A DNA stretch of 64,000 nt from an uncultured Bacteroidales bacterium (GTDB taxonomy: Bacteria > Bacteroidota > Bacteroidia > Bacteroidales > UBA932): positions 1 through 64,000 of the forward strand of contig CALVDH010000005.1 of the NCBI GenBank assembly GCA_944326235.1, written 5' to 3'. The notes under the pieces are model-generated. The model was not told where the DNA came from and did not search any database. It was given only the letters and a program-made list of their open reading frames with translations. This document shows, in pieces, positions 37,192-46,349 of this stretch (position 1 is its first letter; every line of letters begins with the position of its first letter). The position numbers were made by a program, and so were the translations under genes.

Positions 37192-38469
37192 TTATTCCCA
37201 TTTAACAGCCTTGCGCGACAGCGGCATGGTCATGCAGCGGGCTCCGCCGCCTCCACGGGGCAGCTCCGAACCCTCTATGGTGATTACGCAGCGCTTGTCG
37301 CCCTTGACGGACGCCTTGCCCTCGATGAAGTCCCATGCAGGGATGATCTCGAAGCCGTGCTTGGACAGCTCGTCCAGGGTGTGGGTGTTGCGGGCGTAGG
37401 AGATGACCTTGCCGGGGGCAAAGGCGAAGAAATTGGCTCCGCTGTGCCACTGCTCCCTTTCCTGGTCCCATTCGTCCGACTCCCCTCCGCAGATGATGGG
37501 CTCGAGGTCCATGCCCAGGCGGCGCAGGACGGTGAGGATGTTCGAGACGCTGTTGATCTTGACCACCTTGCCGTTCTCCATGGTGATGTGGACGGTCTGG
37601 TACTGGTTGTCGCCGAGGATGAGGGGCTCGAATACCATGCATTTGTCCCTGTCCAGGAGGGTGAATACCATGTCCAGGTGGATGAAGGACTCGGGGGTGC
37701 GGGGCAGCTGCTGAACGATGATGTGGCGGCGTCCCTCAGGCGCGAGGGCTCCGAGACGGGCGGCCAGCAGGTCGATGCCCTGGGTGCTGGTGCGGGCGCC
37801 GTTGCCCAGCAGGAGGATGTCCTCACGGGCGATGAGGATGTCGCCGCCCTCCATATAGATGTCCGGGTTGCCGGGCTGGTAGTCGTAGGCGTTGATGATG
37901 CCGCAGCTGAACTCGCCGCTGCCCTTGTAGATGGCTTCCATGATCAGGGACTCGCGGGTCCTTACGCGGTTGGCCATCTTGCATATCAGGGCGTTGTTGC
38001 CGATGGTGACGGCAGCGTCGCGGGTGAAGTAGAAGTTGTACAGGGGGAAGAGGGCGTAGTAGTCCTCGTTGAGGAATGATGTCAGGGTGTTGATCTTGGC
38101 CGGGAGTCCCTCGATGAGGACCTTGGCCAGACGGGCCGAGGACATGTCCATGAGCATGTCGAAGTAGTCGGTGACCTGTTCCATGACGCAGATCTTGCCG
38201 ATGAGGGCCTGGCGCTCGGCGTCGTTGTCGAGGACCTTGACCAGCAGGTCGCTTACGGTATATACTTTGGCCAGTTTCTCCAGTACGCCGCTGAGCTGGG
38301 CGTATTCTTCCTGGGCTATGGACAGGTTGAGGATGTCGCTGTAGAGCGCTCTCTGGGCCATTTTCGGGGTCATGTTCTCGACCTCGGCTCCGGGAGTGTG
38401 GAGCAGGACGGCATCCAGCTGGCCTATCTCGGACTGGATGTCTATGTTCAGTGGTTTCTTGTCTGTCAT
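37192..38469 (-). CDS. arcA: Arginine deiminase family protein
   Basis: Converts arginine to citrulline and ammonia. The 425-aa protein has the family motifs: NFYFTRDAAV near 160, MEGGDILIA near 214 (catalytic Asp), FIHLDMVFT near 275 (catalytic His) and the nucleophile Cys412 in GGGGARCMTMPL. It lies between manC and pheS with 20 and 18 nt gaps; no carbamate kinase or arginine antiporter gene is nearby, so the usual ADI pathway partners are absent here. Confidence 0.93.
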   Translation of the reverse strand: MTDKKPLNIDIQSEIGQLDAVLLHTPGAEVENMTPKMAQRALYSDILNLSIAQEEYAQLSGVLEKLAKVYTVSDLLVKVLDNDAERQALIGKICVMEQVTDYFDMLMDMSSARLAKVLIEGLPAKINTLTSFLNEDYYALFPLYNFYFTRDAAVTIGNNALICKMANRVRTRESLIMEAIYKGSGEFSCGIINAYDYQPGNPDIYMEGGDILIAREDILLLGNGARTSTQGIDLLAARLGALAPEGRRHIIVQQLPRTPESFIHLDMVFTLLDRDKCMVFEPLILGDNQYQTVHITMENGKVVKINSVSNILTVLRRLGMDLEPIICGGESDEWDQEREQWHSGANFFAFAPGKVISYARNTHTLDELSKHGFEIIPAWDFIEGKASVKGDKRCVITIEGSELPRGGGGARCMTMPLSRKAVKWE

Positions 38470-38489
38470 ATAGTGTTTCTCCTGTTTTA

Positions 38490-39587
38490 TTACATGTATC
38501 TGGACTTGTCGTTTACTGCCAGGTCGGCTATGACCTCCTTGAGCCTGCCTTCCTCGCGGGGACAGATCATAAGCACGTCATCGGTGTTTACGACCAGATA
38601 GTTGCTGAGTCCCTTGACGACTACCAGCTTGTCTTTTTCGTGGGAGACGATGACGCTGTCAGTCGTGGAGTCTATCATGGTGTCGTGGCATTTGATCAGA
38701 TTGCGGTTGCCGTCCTTAGGTGCGTGGAGATAGAGCGACTCCCATGTGCCCAGGTCAGTCCAGCCGAAGGAGGCCTGGAATACCCAGGCGCGGCTGGTTT
38801 TCTCCATCACTCCGTAGTCAATCGAGATGGCCGGGCAGTCCTCGTAGATTTTGGTTATGAAGGCCTGCTCCTGGGGAGTGCCGTAGTACTTGTCTCCGTC
38901 CTTGAAGAGGGAATAGATCTCTGGCAGCCATCTTTCCAGTGCCTTGCAGATGGTGGCGGCATTCCATACGAATATTCCGGAGTTCCAGAGAAACTCTCCG
39001 CTGTCGACGAATACCTGCGCCAGTTCGCGGTTAGGCTTCTCGGTGAAAGTCTTCACCTTGTAGGCAATGTTGCCGTTCACTGTGGTGGATTCCTTCATGC
39101 TGCACTGGATATAGCCGTAGCCGGTCTCCGGACGGGTAGGGTCGATGCCCAGAGTAAACAGCTCGTCCTGGTGCGACGCGTAGTTCATGGCGGCTGTAAT
39201 GGTGTCTATGAAGAGGCTTTCATTGGAAATGAAATGATCCGAGGGGGCCACAACCATCGTTGCATCCGGATTCATGTGCCGTATCCTGGTGGCCGCGTAT
39301 GCGATGCAGGGTGCGGTGTTGCGGCGGTAGGGCTCGGTCAGGATGTTCTCCAAGGGAAGGTCCGGCAGATGTTCGTGCACCAGGTCCGCGTAGGCTGCGG
39401 ATGTGACTACGAAAATATTCTGTCCGGGTACAATCTTGATGAAACGGTCGTATGTCAGCTGTATGAAGCTTTTGCCTATACCCAGGATGTCCAGGAACTG
39501 TTTGGGTCTGGAATTCCTGCTAATAGGCCAGAAACGGCTGCCGACGCCGCCGGCCATTATCACGCAGTAGAAATTATTGTTCATCAT
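38490..39587 (-). CDS. manC: Mannose-1-phosphate guanylyltransferase
   Basis: Makes GDP-mannose for glycan and capsule synthesis. The 365-aa protein carries the nucleotidyltransferase signature AGGVGSRFWPISRNSRPKQF at residues 12-31 and FTEKPNRELAQ and ETGYGYIQ sugar-site motifs. It lacks the C-terminal isomerase domain of bifunctional ManC/AlgA enzymes, which is the common Bacteroidetes form. Starts at either of two consecutive Met codons. It is 37 nt after yraN. Confidence 0.93.
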   Translation of the reverse strand: MMNNNFYCVIMAGGVGSRFWPISRNSRPKQFLDILGIGKSFIQLTYDRFIKIVPGQNIFVVTSAAYADLVHEHLPDLPLENILTEPYRRNTAPCIAYAATRIRHMNPDATMVVAPSDHFISNESLFIDTITAAMNYASHQDELFTLGIDPTRPETGYGYIQCSMKESTTVNGNIAYKVKTFTEKPNRELAQVFVDSGEFLWNSGIFVWNAATICKALERWLPEIYSLFKDGDKYYGTPQEQAFITKIYEDCPAISIDYGVMEKTSRAWVFQASFGWTDLGTWESLYLHAPKDGNRNLIKCHDTMIDSTTDSVIVSHEKDKLVVVKGLSNYLVVNTDDVLMICPREEGRLKEVIADLAVNDKSRYM

Positions 39588-39624
39588 GTCGAAGAATCTT
39601 TATAAGTTGTGTTTTGTCTTCAGT

Positions 39625-40119
39625 TTATAGGTCCAATGCCAGGAATGCATCCTGGATATGGTTGAGCCTTAGAACCTTCCCGCTGCCGTCAAGCACTATC
39701 GACACTATGTCGAAATGTACGGGTGCCGTTGTTTTCCGCGACCGCAGGTATGAGTTTGCGGCAGCTTCCAGATTATGCTGTTTCCGGCGGTCCACAGTCT
39801 GCTCCGGCTCCACTGCCGTCGGTTCCTTCCTGGTCCTGACTTCCACTACGTGAATGCCGTCAATGTTCTCCATTATCAGATCCACCTCCTTGTAGCGGCA
39901 GCGCCAGTTTCTTTCAAGCAACTTGTATCCTCTCTGCAAAAGGTATTCCAAAGCCATGTCCTCGCCCATTCTGCCCGTCTCATACCGTCCTCCGTCTGCC
40001 CTCGGGCTTATCTCCCCTTTCTTTCCTCCGGGCACCGTCCTGCTCCGTTGTCCGCCCCTGCGTCCTGTACCTCCGATATTGATCGGCGCGGGCCCCTGCA
40101 TCCAGTTCCTCCTTCCCAT
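39625..40119 (-). CDS. yraN: YraN/UPF0102 family protein with N-terminal extension
   Basis: Predicted restriction-endonuclease-like fold protein. Core motifs begin near residue 51: GEDMALEYLLQRGYKLLERN, KEVDLIMENIDGIHVVEVRT. Family members are usually about 120 aa; here 164 because of about 48 Gly/Arg-rich residues in front. The upstream ATG at 40119 is supported by a GGTG sequence before it and a -7 box 26 nt upstream. An internal start at the Met before GEDMA is possible. Function unknown in the family. Confidence 0.85.
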   Translation of the reverse strand: MGRRNWMQGPAPINIGGTGRRGGQRSRTVPGGKKGEISPRADGGRYETGRMGEDMALEYLLQRGYKLLERNWRCRYKEVDLIMENIDGIHVVEVRTRKEPTAVEPEQTVDRRKQHNLEAAANSYLRSRKTTAPVHFDIVSIVLDGSGKVLRLNHIQDAFLALDL

Positions 40120-40144
40120 ACTGCACCTAATTTTAATAGCTTCG

Positions 40145-40152
40145 CAAAGATA
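40145..40152 (-). promoter_or_regulatory. Promoter -7 box of the yraN-manC-arcA-pheS cluster
   Basis: Minus-strand TATCTTTG lies 26 nt before the yraN start. No TTTG -33 box was found at the right spacing. Confidence 0.6.
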
Positions 40153-40211
40153 GCGAAAATCCTCCTATGACGGGTCAGCCCCTCCTGAAAATTGAAATTA
40201 TTCTCAAAAAA

Positions 40212-40242
40212 TTTGGAATTATAAAAATAATACCTACCTTTG
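40212..40242 (+). promoter_or_regulatory. Promoter of tRNA-Gly
   Basis: TACCTTTG (40235-40242) fits the -7 consensus and TTTG (40212-40215) lies 19 nt upstream. The tRNA begins 11 nt after the -7 box. Confidence 0.8.
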
Positions 40243-40252
40243 CACTCCCAAC

Positions 40253-40328
<76 letters not shown>

Positions 40329-40332
40329 GTCT

Positions 40333-40357
40333 TAGCCTCACTCCGGTGGGGCTATTT
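40333..40357 (+). terminator. Hairpin after tRNA-Gly on the island side
   Basis: AGCCTCAC-tccg-GTGGGGCT forms an 8-bp stem with one G-T pair, followed by ATTTT. It probably terminates the tRNA transcript after integration. Confidence 0.65.
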
Positions 40358-40476
40358 TCGTATATATCAGTCTGTTATGCCGCTCTGATATGGCTATGAT
40401 GCATCTGCGGCCTTGTCCGGAATTTCAGTGAACGGAGGTGGATTTTCGGTAAAATGAGGCTGATTTCGGGAGAATG

Positions 40477-40508
40477 TTTACCCCTGCATTTACCCCAATC
40501 TTTACCCC
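40477..40508 (+). repeat. Left arm-type repeats TTTACCCC (three at 12-bp spacing)
   Basis: TTTACCCC occurs at 40477, 40489 and 40501, exactly 12 bp apart, just before the integrase gene. The same octamer occurs twice at 12-bp spacing near the right end. Likely integrase arm-binding sites. The remaining bases 40358-40549 show no gene. Confidence 0.75.
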
Positions 40509-40549
40509 TGTCGGTATAGGGATGCATCGTTTGCTCATATCGTAACAGT

Positions 40550-41767
40550 ATGAGTATCAATATAAAAATCATTCAAAGAAAAGATAAGGCCAGTAAAAGC
40601 AATACCGCTCCGATACATATAAGATTTACCCTTAAAGGCAAAGTCCGCTATCTTGCGACAGGAGTTGTACTTCCGCTTGGTGCATGGAACGACACAGAAC
40701 AGCATATAATCCCCTCATATCCAGATTCAGAAGTCCTGCAGATGCAGATAACGGCAAAGAGACTGGAGATAGAGAAGAAGATTCAACGACTTGAAGCACT
40801 TGACACAGAAGTCAGCTTTGATACTCTGTTCGGCCAGAAAAGCAGGTACATCAACTGCACTGTCTCCGAATACTTCCAGCAGCAGATAGACTATCTTAAA
40901 GGTGTCGGCAAGGTAGGCTCGTCAGTCAAATACACCTCATGCAAGCATCTTCTGGAACAATGCGGTCTGGGCAGAAAGAGATTTGAGCAGGTAGACCTCC
41001 AGTATTTGCAGGACTTCGAGGCGTTTCTCATCCGCAAGGGCAATACCTCCAACAGCATAGCAACGAAGTTCAGCGTGCTTCGAGCGGTATATAACAAGGC
41101 CGTAAAGCATAAAGTCTTTGCCGAGACTGAGAATCCGTTCAAGCAGTACAATGTCGACAGATTCTGGAAGCCTACACGGAAAAGGGCCATCACCAAAGAG
41201 GATGTACAGAGGATTCAGTCACTGAAACTTCCGGCAAGCACTGAGGTATATTCGACAGCATTCGCAAGGGACATCTTTCTATTCAGTTACTGTGTGGCAG
41301 GTATAAACTTCAAGGACATAGCAACACTGAGGTACGGGGATATCCAGAACGGACGCATCTACTATCAACGGCATAAGACAGGCAAGGAACTCAACAGCCC
41401 CATACTTCCGCAGACAAGGGAGATAATGGAGAGGTATTCCAAGCCGGATGCCAGTTCTGACGATTATATCTTCCCGATACTGGACAGGCATATTCATAAG
41501 AGCGAGCAGCAGATATGCAACCGTGTCCACAAGGTCATAGGCCATGTCAACGCCAACTTGAAACGGATAGCGGAAATGGCAGGTCTAAAGGTGAATCTGA
41601 CCACATACGTCGCACGGCATACATTCGCTACCGTCTTGAAAAGGTCTGGAGTGAACATCGCCATAATCAGCGAGAGTCTCGGGCATTCCGACCTTGAAAC
41701 CACCCAAATCTACCTCGACAGTTTCGAGAACTCCCAGATAGACGAAGCCATGAAGAACCTTCTGTAA
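40550..41767 (+). CDS. int: Tyrosine recombinase (island integrase)
   Basis: A 405-aa site-specific recombinase of the Bacteroidetes phage/transposon integrase type. An N-terminal arm-binding domain (about 1-90) is followed by a SAM-like core-binding domain (about 100-200) and a catalytic domain with the first Arg in INFKDIATLRYGD, Lys in RHKTGKEL, the YVARHTFATVL box, LGHSDLETTQ, and the nucleophile Tyr in TQIYLDSF. All catalytic residues are present. It reads away from the tRNA-Gly attL, the usual place for an island integrase. Confidence 0.95.
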   Translation: MSINIKIIQRKDKASKSNTAPIHIRFTLKGKVRYLATGVVLPLGAWNDTEQHIIPSYPDSEVLQMQITAKRLEIEKKIQRLEALDTEVSFDTLFGQKSRYINCTVSEYFQQQIDYLKGVGKVGSSVKYTSCKHLLEQCGLGRKRFEQVDLQYLQDFEAFLIRKGNTSNSIATKFSVLRAVYNKAVKHKVFAETENPFKQYNVDRFWKPTRKRAITKEDVQRIQSLKLPASTEVYSTAFARDIFLFSYCVAGINFKDIATLRYGDIQNGRIYYQRHKTGKELNSPILPQTREIMERYSKPDASSDDYIFPILDRHIHKSEQQICNRVHKVIGHVNANLKRIAEMAGLKVNLTTYVARHTFATVLKRSGVNIAIISESLGHSDLETTQIYLDSFENSQIDEAMKNLL

Positions 41768-41887
41768 ATCCTCAGTATATCCAACTACACTTCCAGTTAA
41801 TTTCAAAAGAAAGGGCAGGTGAAATATCCTGTCCTTTTCTGTTTTATATAATTGACAATCAATCAGAATCATTTAAATACCACTATC

Positions 41888-42373
41888 ATGAACAGCACAT
41901 CATTTACTTCCTACCAACGCCTAACTTTAAAAGGTATGGACAATCAGTCACTCATCAATCTAATCAGACAGGCAGCAGCCAACTTTCCCGACACATCCCT
42001 CATCATCACACCGAGAATAGACCAGTCGGGACAATCCTACTACTGGACAGGTCTCAGATACGGCAACACTGAACTGGACTTCGCACTCCTGCTGAACCGA
42101 GAGATAGAGGCATTCATCCTCAGTTTCCTCATAAAGGGCAGGGACGGTATGACTGACATCTCCAGCTATTCACCCGACCCTACAATGACAAGGGGAATCA
42201 ACTGGCTCCAGTCCCACATGTACAGACACATTGAGTACTCACAGCAGACACAGGACTTCATCAGATACAGCAACGGCAGGACATTCCAGAACAAGAGACT
42301 GACATTCCCATTCGGAAGTATCGTCTACTCACAGGAGATTGAGAATGTCCTATCTGTAAACAGAGCCATTTAA
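41888..42373 (+). CDS. Hypothetical protein
   Basis: About 161 aa from the ATG at 41888; an upstream ATG at 41852 would add 12 residues. No signal peptide or membrane segment. The sequence is Ser/Thr/Gln-rich with alternating strand-like segments (SLIITPRIDQSGQSYYWTGL) and a helix (NREIEAFILSFLIKG). It starts about 120 nt after the integrase. I do not recognise the family; a role in the element is likely only by position. Confidence 0.6.
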   Translation: MNSTSFTSYQRLTLKGMDNQSLINLIRQAAANFPDTSLIITPRIDQSGQSYYWTGLRYGNTELDFALLLNREIEAFILSFLIKGRDGMTDISSYSPDPTMTRGINWLQSHMYRHIEYSQQTQDFIRYSNGRTFQNKRLTFPFGSIVYSQEIENVLSVNRAI

Positions 42374-43125
42374 CGGAGTGAATAAAAATTGAAATCATCC
42401 AATAATATATGGCCCTCTGAAAAAGTTGTCATTCCATTTTATCGCTGAATATCAACATTTCAATTCCTGCATGGGAATATAGTCCAGAACCGCAGCAAAT
42501 GCATTCAAATCATACCAAGAAACATGCTTTTCTGAACATTTACGGAACTGAAACGGTGCTTCGGGATAGAAAACGTACTGGAAACAGTAATTTATGAACA
42601 TTCAAGGAACAAAAACAGGGATTCAAGGTCTTAAATGAACCCAGAACACGGCAGACGGCAGCATATAGGACAGGATACCAAGTCTCCAAATCAATTTCCA
42701 GCAGTATCTTGACCCCGCACTCATACAACATATAATAAACCAGTCTCCAGCCTCATTGAATGTCCCGACAACATACCATTCATAACCTCCAGAAACAGGA
42801 TGAGGTCATTACTCCAATAGGCTCAATTCTCTGTAAATCAGTGGAATTTTATTTGGATAAGTCGGAAAAATTTTCTATCTTAGCATTACAGATTCAGATA
42901 AGGAGATTTTCCATTGCACATATCGGAGAAGCCGAGAATCAGCCATAGCTCTCCGATTTTACCCCTAAAGAATATCACGCCACGGAAAGGGAGTACAGAA
43001 TGCGTATTCCCTTTTAAAATGCGGTACTGCTACCGATTCTGCGCCACAACCCGATTTTTCTATATACGGATATGAGTACAGGCGCAATTCTGATAGCACC
43101 GATATTCCACAAAGGAGAAACGGCA
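42374..43125 (+). other. Non-coding stretch with promoter before the helicase-like gene
   Basis: No convincing gene in about 750 nt. At 42420-42433 it contains AAAAAGTTGTCATT, identical to DNA just before the third TPR gene at about 51180. A near-consensus promoter is present: TTTG (42852-42855), 20 nt, TATCTTAG (42876-42883). The last 140 nt hold a hairpin and the dyad motif described separately. Confidence 0.55.
42986..43100 (+). repeat. Dyad repeat A (hairpin plus TGCTACCGA...GATAGCACC)
   Basis: AAAGGGA/TCCCTTT form a hairpin with a short T run (42986-43015). Then TGCTACCGATTCTGCGCC (43028-43045) and GGCGCAATTCTGATAGCACC (43081-43100) form a partial dyad about 35 nt apart. A second copy with the same order and spacing lies at 45072-45176. 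Confidence 0.7.
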
Positions 43126-43191
43126 ATGGAAGCAAGGGAACGAGATTCAAATGTAAGAGATTGGCAAATTATTCTTAACAATAAAATGTAA
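43126..43191 (+). CDS. Possible 21-aa leader peptide
   Basis: ATG at 43126 preceded by AAAGGAG at good distance, reading MEARERDSNVRDWQIILNNK and one Met. The stop overlaps the start of the next gene as TAATG, so translation could be coupled. It may be a real small protein or only a ribosome-loading device. Confidence 0.45.
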   Translation: MEARERDSNVRDWQIILNNKM

Positions 43192-45047
43192 TGGAAATAT
43201 CAAACAATTTACAAAACACCACTGTCAAGGAGACAATTACAGTGAACGCACCGAAGGGTGCAAGGTACATAAGCGGAGACTGAATGGAGAGACTTCCGTC
43301 AAACTGCGTGCTGGACAAGGGCAGGACAGGCTGCGGAGCGACAACACTTGCGATAATGCAGCAGGGTAGCACAATCATAGCGGTGCCCTATGTGAGCCTC
43401 ATAAAGAGCAAGGAGTCCCAGTATGACGGAATACTTCTCGGAGTTTACGAGGGGACAGGCAGGAAAGAGATACTGGAGTATGCGCAGAGCCACAGTACGC
43501 ACAAGATAATGACAACATACGATTCCCTCCCCAAAGTCATGGAGATACTGGAGAGCAACGGCTATGATGTGCGGAACGATTACCAGCTGGTGATAGACGA
43601 GTGGCAGGTAATACTCAACTCATACGACTTCAGACCGGAAGCAATGCAGGGACTTCTAAAGGCTGCAACCGCATTCAAGGATGTTGTCTATATGACCGCC
43701 ACTCCGGTAAAGCAGAAATACTGGCCGGAGGAGATGAGACACCTGCAGAGGGTCAAAATCAAATGGCAGGACGAACAGCAACTTGAACTGCACAGCGTCA
43801 AGACCTCATCCCCGGCGAGACTGACAGCGGAGTTCTGCGGGAACAGGACGGACGAGTACAACCTGCACATATTCGTGAACAGTGTAACGGTAATCAGCAG
43901 GACAATCAAGTATGCAGGACTGAAACCGGAGGAAGTGAGGATTGTATGCTCGAAGAACAGGGAAAGCATAGCGGCCAACCGGAACAAACTGGGCAAGGAC
44001 TATCCGATAGCCGACATAACAGACCCAGTCAAGCCGTACAACTTCTACACGTCCACTGCATTCGAGGGCTGCGACATCTATGACGGGAAAGGGCTTGCTG
44101 TGATACTGAATGACGGTCACATCCCGCACTCACTGCTTCCTGTGGACACACTTTTCTTCCAGATAGCAGGCAGACTGAGGAACAGCATATACAGGGACTA
44201 TATTATCAACATATTCTCCCCGACAAAGAATACGGACGACATGACATACGATGAATATGCGGAAGCGAGCGAGAGGGCGTTCAAGGAAGCGGAGGAATAC
44301 GCCAGCAGAATAAACGGCAACAATGACTGAGCGGATATAGCTGAACTCTACACCGACAAGCGGTATGTAAGGGTGCAGGACGGCAGGATGATTGCGGACA
44401 GGAACATGCAGAACAACGACCTGCTGAAAAGGGAACTCCAGAGCGTGACATACGGCAACTGGCAAAACCTCATGGAGGAGATAGCATCCAGCGGAATCAA
44501 GATAGTCAAGACGGAGGAGGCCTATCCCGAAAGACCTGTCAAGGAAGCAGCAACCAAAAAGACAAGTTTCAAGGATGCGTTCAAGGCATACTGTAAACTG
44601 AAAGCAGCAAGGTCACTGTTCCCGACAGCCGAGCAGATACTGATAGAGAAGAACAAGCCGCTTGTCAGGACAGCATACGACACTCTCGGAGAATCAAGGG
44701 TAAAGGCTCTCAAATACAAGGTAACTGACATAAGGAGGGAACTTGTAAAGGTATCCACGGTAACGGAGACTGAGAAGATAATCAGAATGGTCAGACAGTC
44801 TCTGCCGTACAGGAAAGCGGTACCGAGGAGGGAGATAGCGGAGGCATTGCAGGAGATATACAACACTCTCGGCATACGTAAGATTGCTGTAGCGACAGAC
44901 CTTGCCAAGTGATACGAGGTCAAGAAGCAGAACATACGCATGGAGGGACAGCAGACATCCTGCATCACAATACTCTGCGAGAAGAAAGCGATATATGACA
45001 TTGTGCCGAAGCAGCTGGAACTTTTCACAGATGAGGACTATGCATAG
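43191..45047 (+). CDS. DEAD/DEAH helicase-like protein with three in-frame TGA codons
   Basis: One continuous frame of 618 codons, interrupted only by TGA at 43281-43283 (codon 31), 44328-44330 (codon 380) and 44910-44912 (codon 574). The first precedes MERLPSN in YISGD-TGA-MERLP; the second lies in NGNND-TGA-ADIAELY; the third in DLAK-TGA-YEVKKQ. Relatives in Bacteroidetes mobile elements, as I recall them, have Trp in these contexts. Walker A-like DKGRTGCGATT, Walker B VIDEWQ, and YMTATP are intact, with no frameshift. TGG is also used, at least four times. It ends at TAG (45045), but 11 more sensible codons follow before another TGA (45081). Either TGA is read through as Trp, or the gene is a young pseudogene. 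Confidence 0.75.
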
Positions 45048-45071
45048 CGCATTGAGCAGGTGATATTCGAC

Positions 45072-45101
45072 AGGGGAGCATGAACGGTGCTTCCCTTTTT
45101 T
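45072..45101 (+). terminator. Intrinsic terminator of the helicase-like unit
   Basis: AGGGGAGC and GCTTCCCT form an 8-bp stem with one G-T pair and a 9-nt loop, followed by six T. It sits just after the last in-frame codons of the helicase-like gene. Confidence 0.8.
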
Positions 45102-45103
45102 CG

Positions 45104-45176
45104 TGCTACCGAAATTGCGCTGTAGCTTGATTCTACTATAAGAAAATTTGACTTTAGGCGCAGAATTGATAGCACC
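45104..45176 (+). repeat. Dyad repeat B
   Basis: TGCTACCGAAATTGCGC (45104-45120) and GGCGCAGAATTGATAGCACC (45157-45176), in the same order and with the same 36-nt spacing as repeat A. Repeats A and B can be aligned directly or as inverted copies because each is itself a partial dyad. Confidence 0.7.
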
Positions 45177-45438
45177 CCATATAACAGGAGATTATGACCG
45201 CTCCGCGGGTATATAAAGAGAAAAGGATAAAGGAAAGCAGGAATATATAAGGACAGAGGCTGATTCTCCAAAATAAATTTCAGTTGGATGAAAATAGAGT
45301 TGGAGACATTATATACTCCTTTATATGAAAGGCGAAGCCGTAATGTTATGGGACTTCATCCATTTAAAGATACCACTTCCAGATAAAGTTGGAATGAAAT
45401 TGGCATTTACAGCATAAAAAGACTATATTTGCAGAGAG
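45177..45438 (+). promoter_or_regulatory. Non-coding DNA with MntA/HepT promoter
   Basis: No gene is seen in this stretch. TTGG (45400-45403) and TATATTTG (45424-45431), 20 nt apart, form a probable promoter 8 nt before the mntA start, so the mRNA would be nearly leaderless. Confidence 0.6.
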
Positions 45439-45738
45439 ATGAAACTGATAGAACGTCATATAAAGAGCATTGCCGCCCTGTGCAGGAAGTACAAGGTGAA
45501 CAGGCTGTTTGTGTTCGGCTCAGTGCTAACGGACAGATTCAATGACGGAAGCGACATAGATATGGTCGTGGATTTCAAGAAAGACGAGGTGGAGGACTAC
45601 TTCGACAACTACTTCGACTTCAAGTACTCATTGCAGGACCTTTTCGGCAGGGAGGTGGACTTGGTGGAGGAGCAGACGATTAGGAACCCTTATTTCCGAA
45701 AAAGTGTGGATTCAACTAAACAGCTGATATATGGATGA
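45439..45738 (+). CDS. mntA: MntA-type nucleotidyltransferase antitoxin
   Basis: A 99-aa minimal nucleotidyltransferase with the GSX10DXD motif in FGSVLTDRFNDGSDIDMVVD. In MntA/HepT modules this enzyme AMPylates the HEPN toxin at the Tyr of its active motif and neutralises it. The stop overlaps the toxin gene by 8 nt. Preceded by its own promoter within the island. Confidence 0.9.
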   Translation: MKLIERHIKSIAALCRKYKVNRLFVFGSVLTDRFNDGSDIDMVVDFKKDEVEDYFDNYFDFKYSLQDLFGREVDLVEEQTIRNPYFRKSVDSTKQLIYG

Positions 45739-46069
45739 GAGCATAAACAAGCATCTGCATGACATTCTGGATGCAATCAACGAAGTGGAATCATTCTTTG
45801 GAGACAAGCCCAAATACTTCGGGGAGTTCTGCGATGACCTCTGTCTTAGACGTGCGGTAGAAAGAGACATAGAGATAATCGGAGAAGCGATGAACAGGAT
45901 TCTAAAGGAGTACAGGGACATAGCCATCACCAACTCCAGAAAGATAGTGGATGCGAGAAACTATATCATCCACGGCTATGACAGTCTCTCAGCCGATATT
46001 CTCTGGAGCATAGTGATAAACCACCTGCCGAAACTCAAAGAAGAAGTACAGACGATTCTTGAACAGTAG
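45731..46069 (+). CDS. hepT: HepT-type HEPN ribonuclease toxin
   Basis: A 112-aa helical HEPN-domain protein. The RX4HXY active motif is present as RNYIIHGY near residue 77, so RNase activity is expected. Partner of the adjacent nucleotidyltransferase; overlapping reading frames suggest coupled translation. Such modules stabilise islands and can protect against phage. Confidence 0.9.
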   Translation: MDESINKHLHDILDAINEVESFFGDKPKYFGEFCDDLCLRRAVERDIEIIGEAMNRILKEYRDIAITNSRKIVDARNYIIHGYDSLSADILWSIVINHLPKLKEEVQTILEQ

Positions 46070-46349
46070 GCGTATTCTAATTGACACATACCACCCTCCG
46101 GCAAACAACTGGAGGGTTTCTTTTATACAGGCTGAGCACACGGACACAGTATCTATCCAAAACACCCCCGCCCATACTTCGAGAAAAACCAAAATCCATT
46201 TCAAGTGACTACTATACTGGGGTACTCCCGACAGGTACTGCATTGGAGATATCCATTTAAAGGAAGCATCACTCCCGAAACATCAACCTGCATACATCCA
46301 GAATAAACGAACTAAGACAACACACATTACCGACACTATTGTTTAACCA
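46070..46349. other. No gene seen
   Basis: About 280 nt between hepT and the next hairpin, AT-rich, no open frame or consensus promoter that I can support. Confidence 0.5.

Noticed and set aside
42760..42948. 62-codon frame before the helicase-like gene
   Set aside because: It runs across the promoter at 42852-42883 and has no ribosome-binding site or recognisable content.
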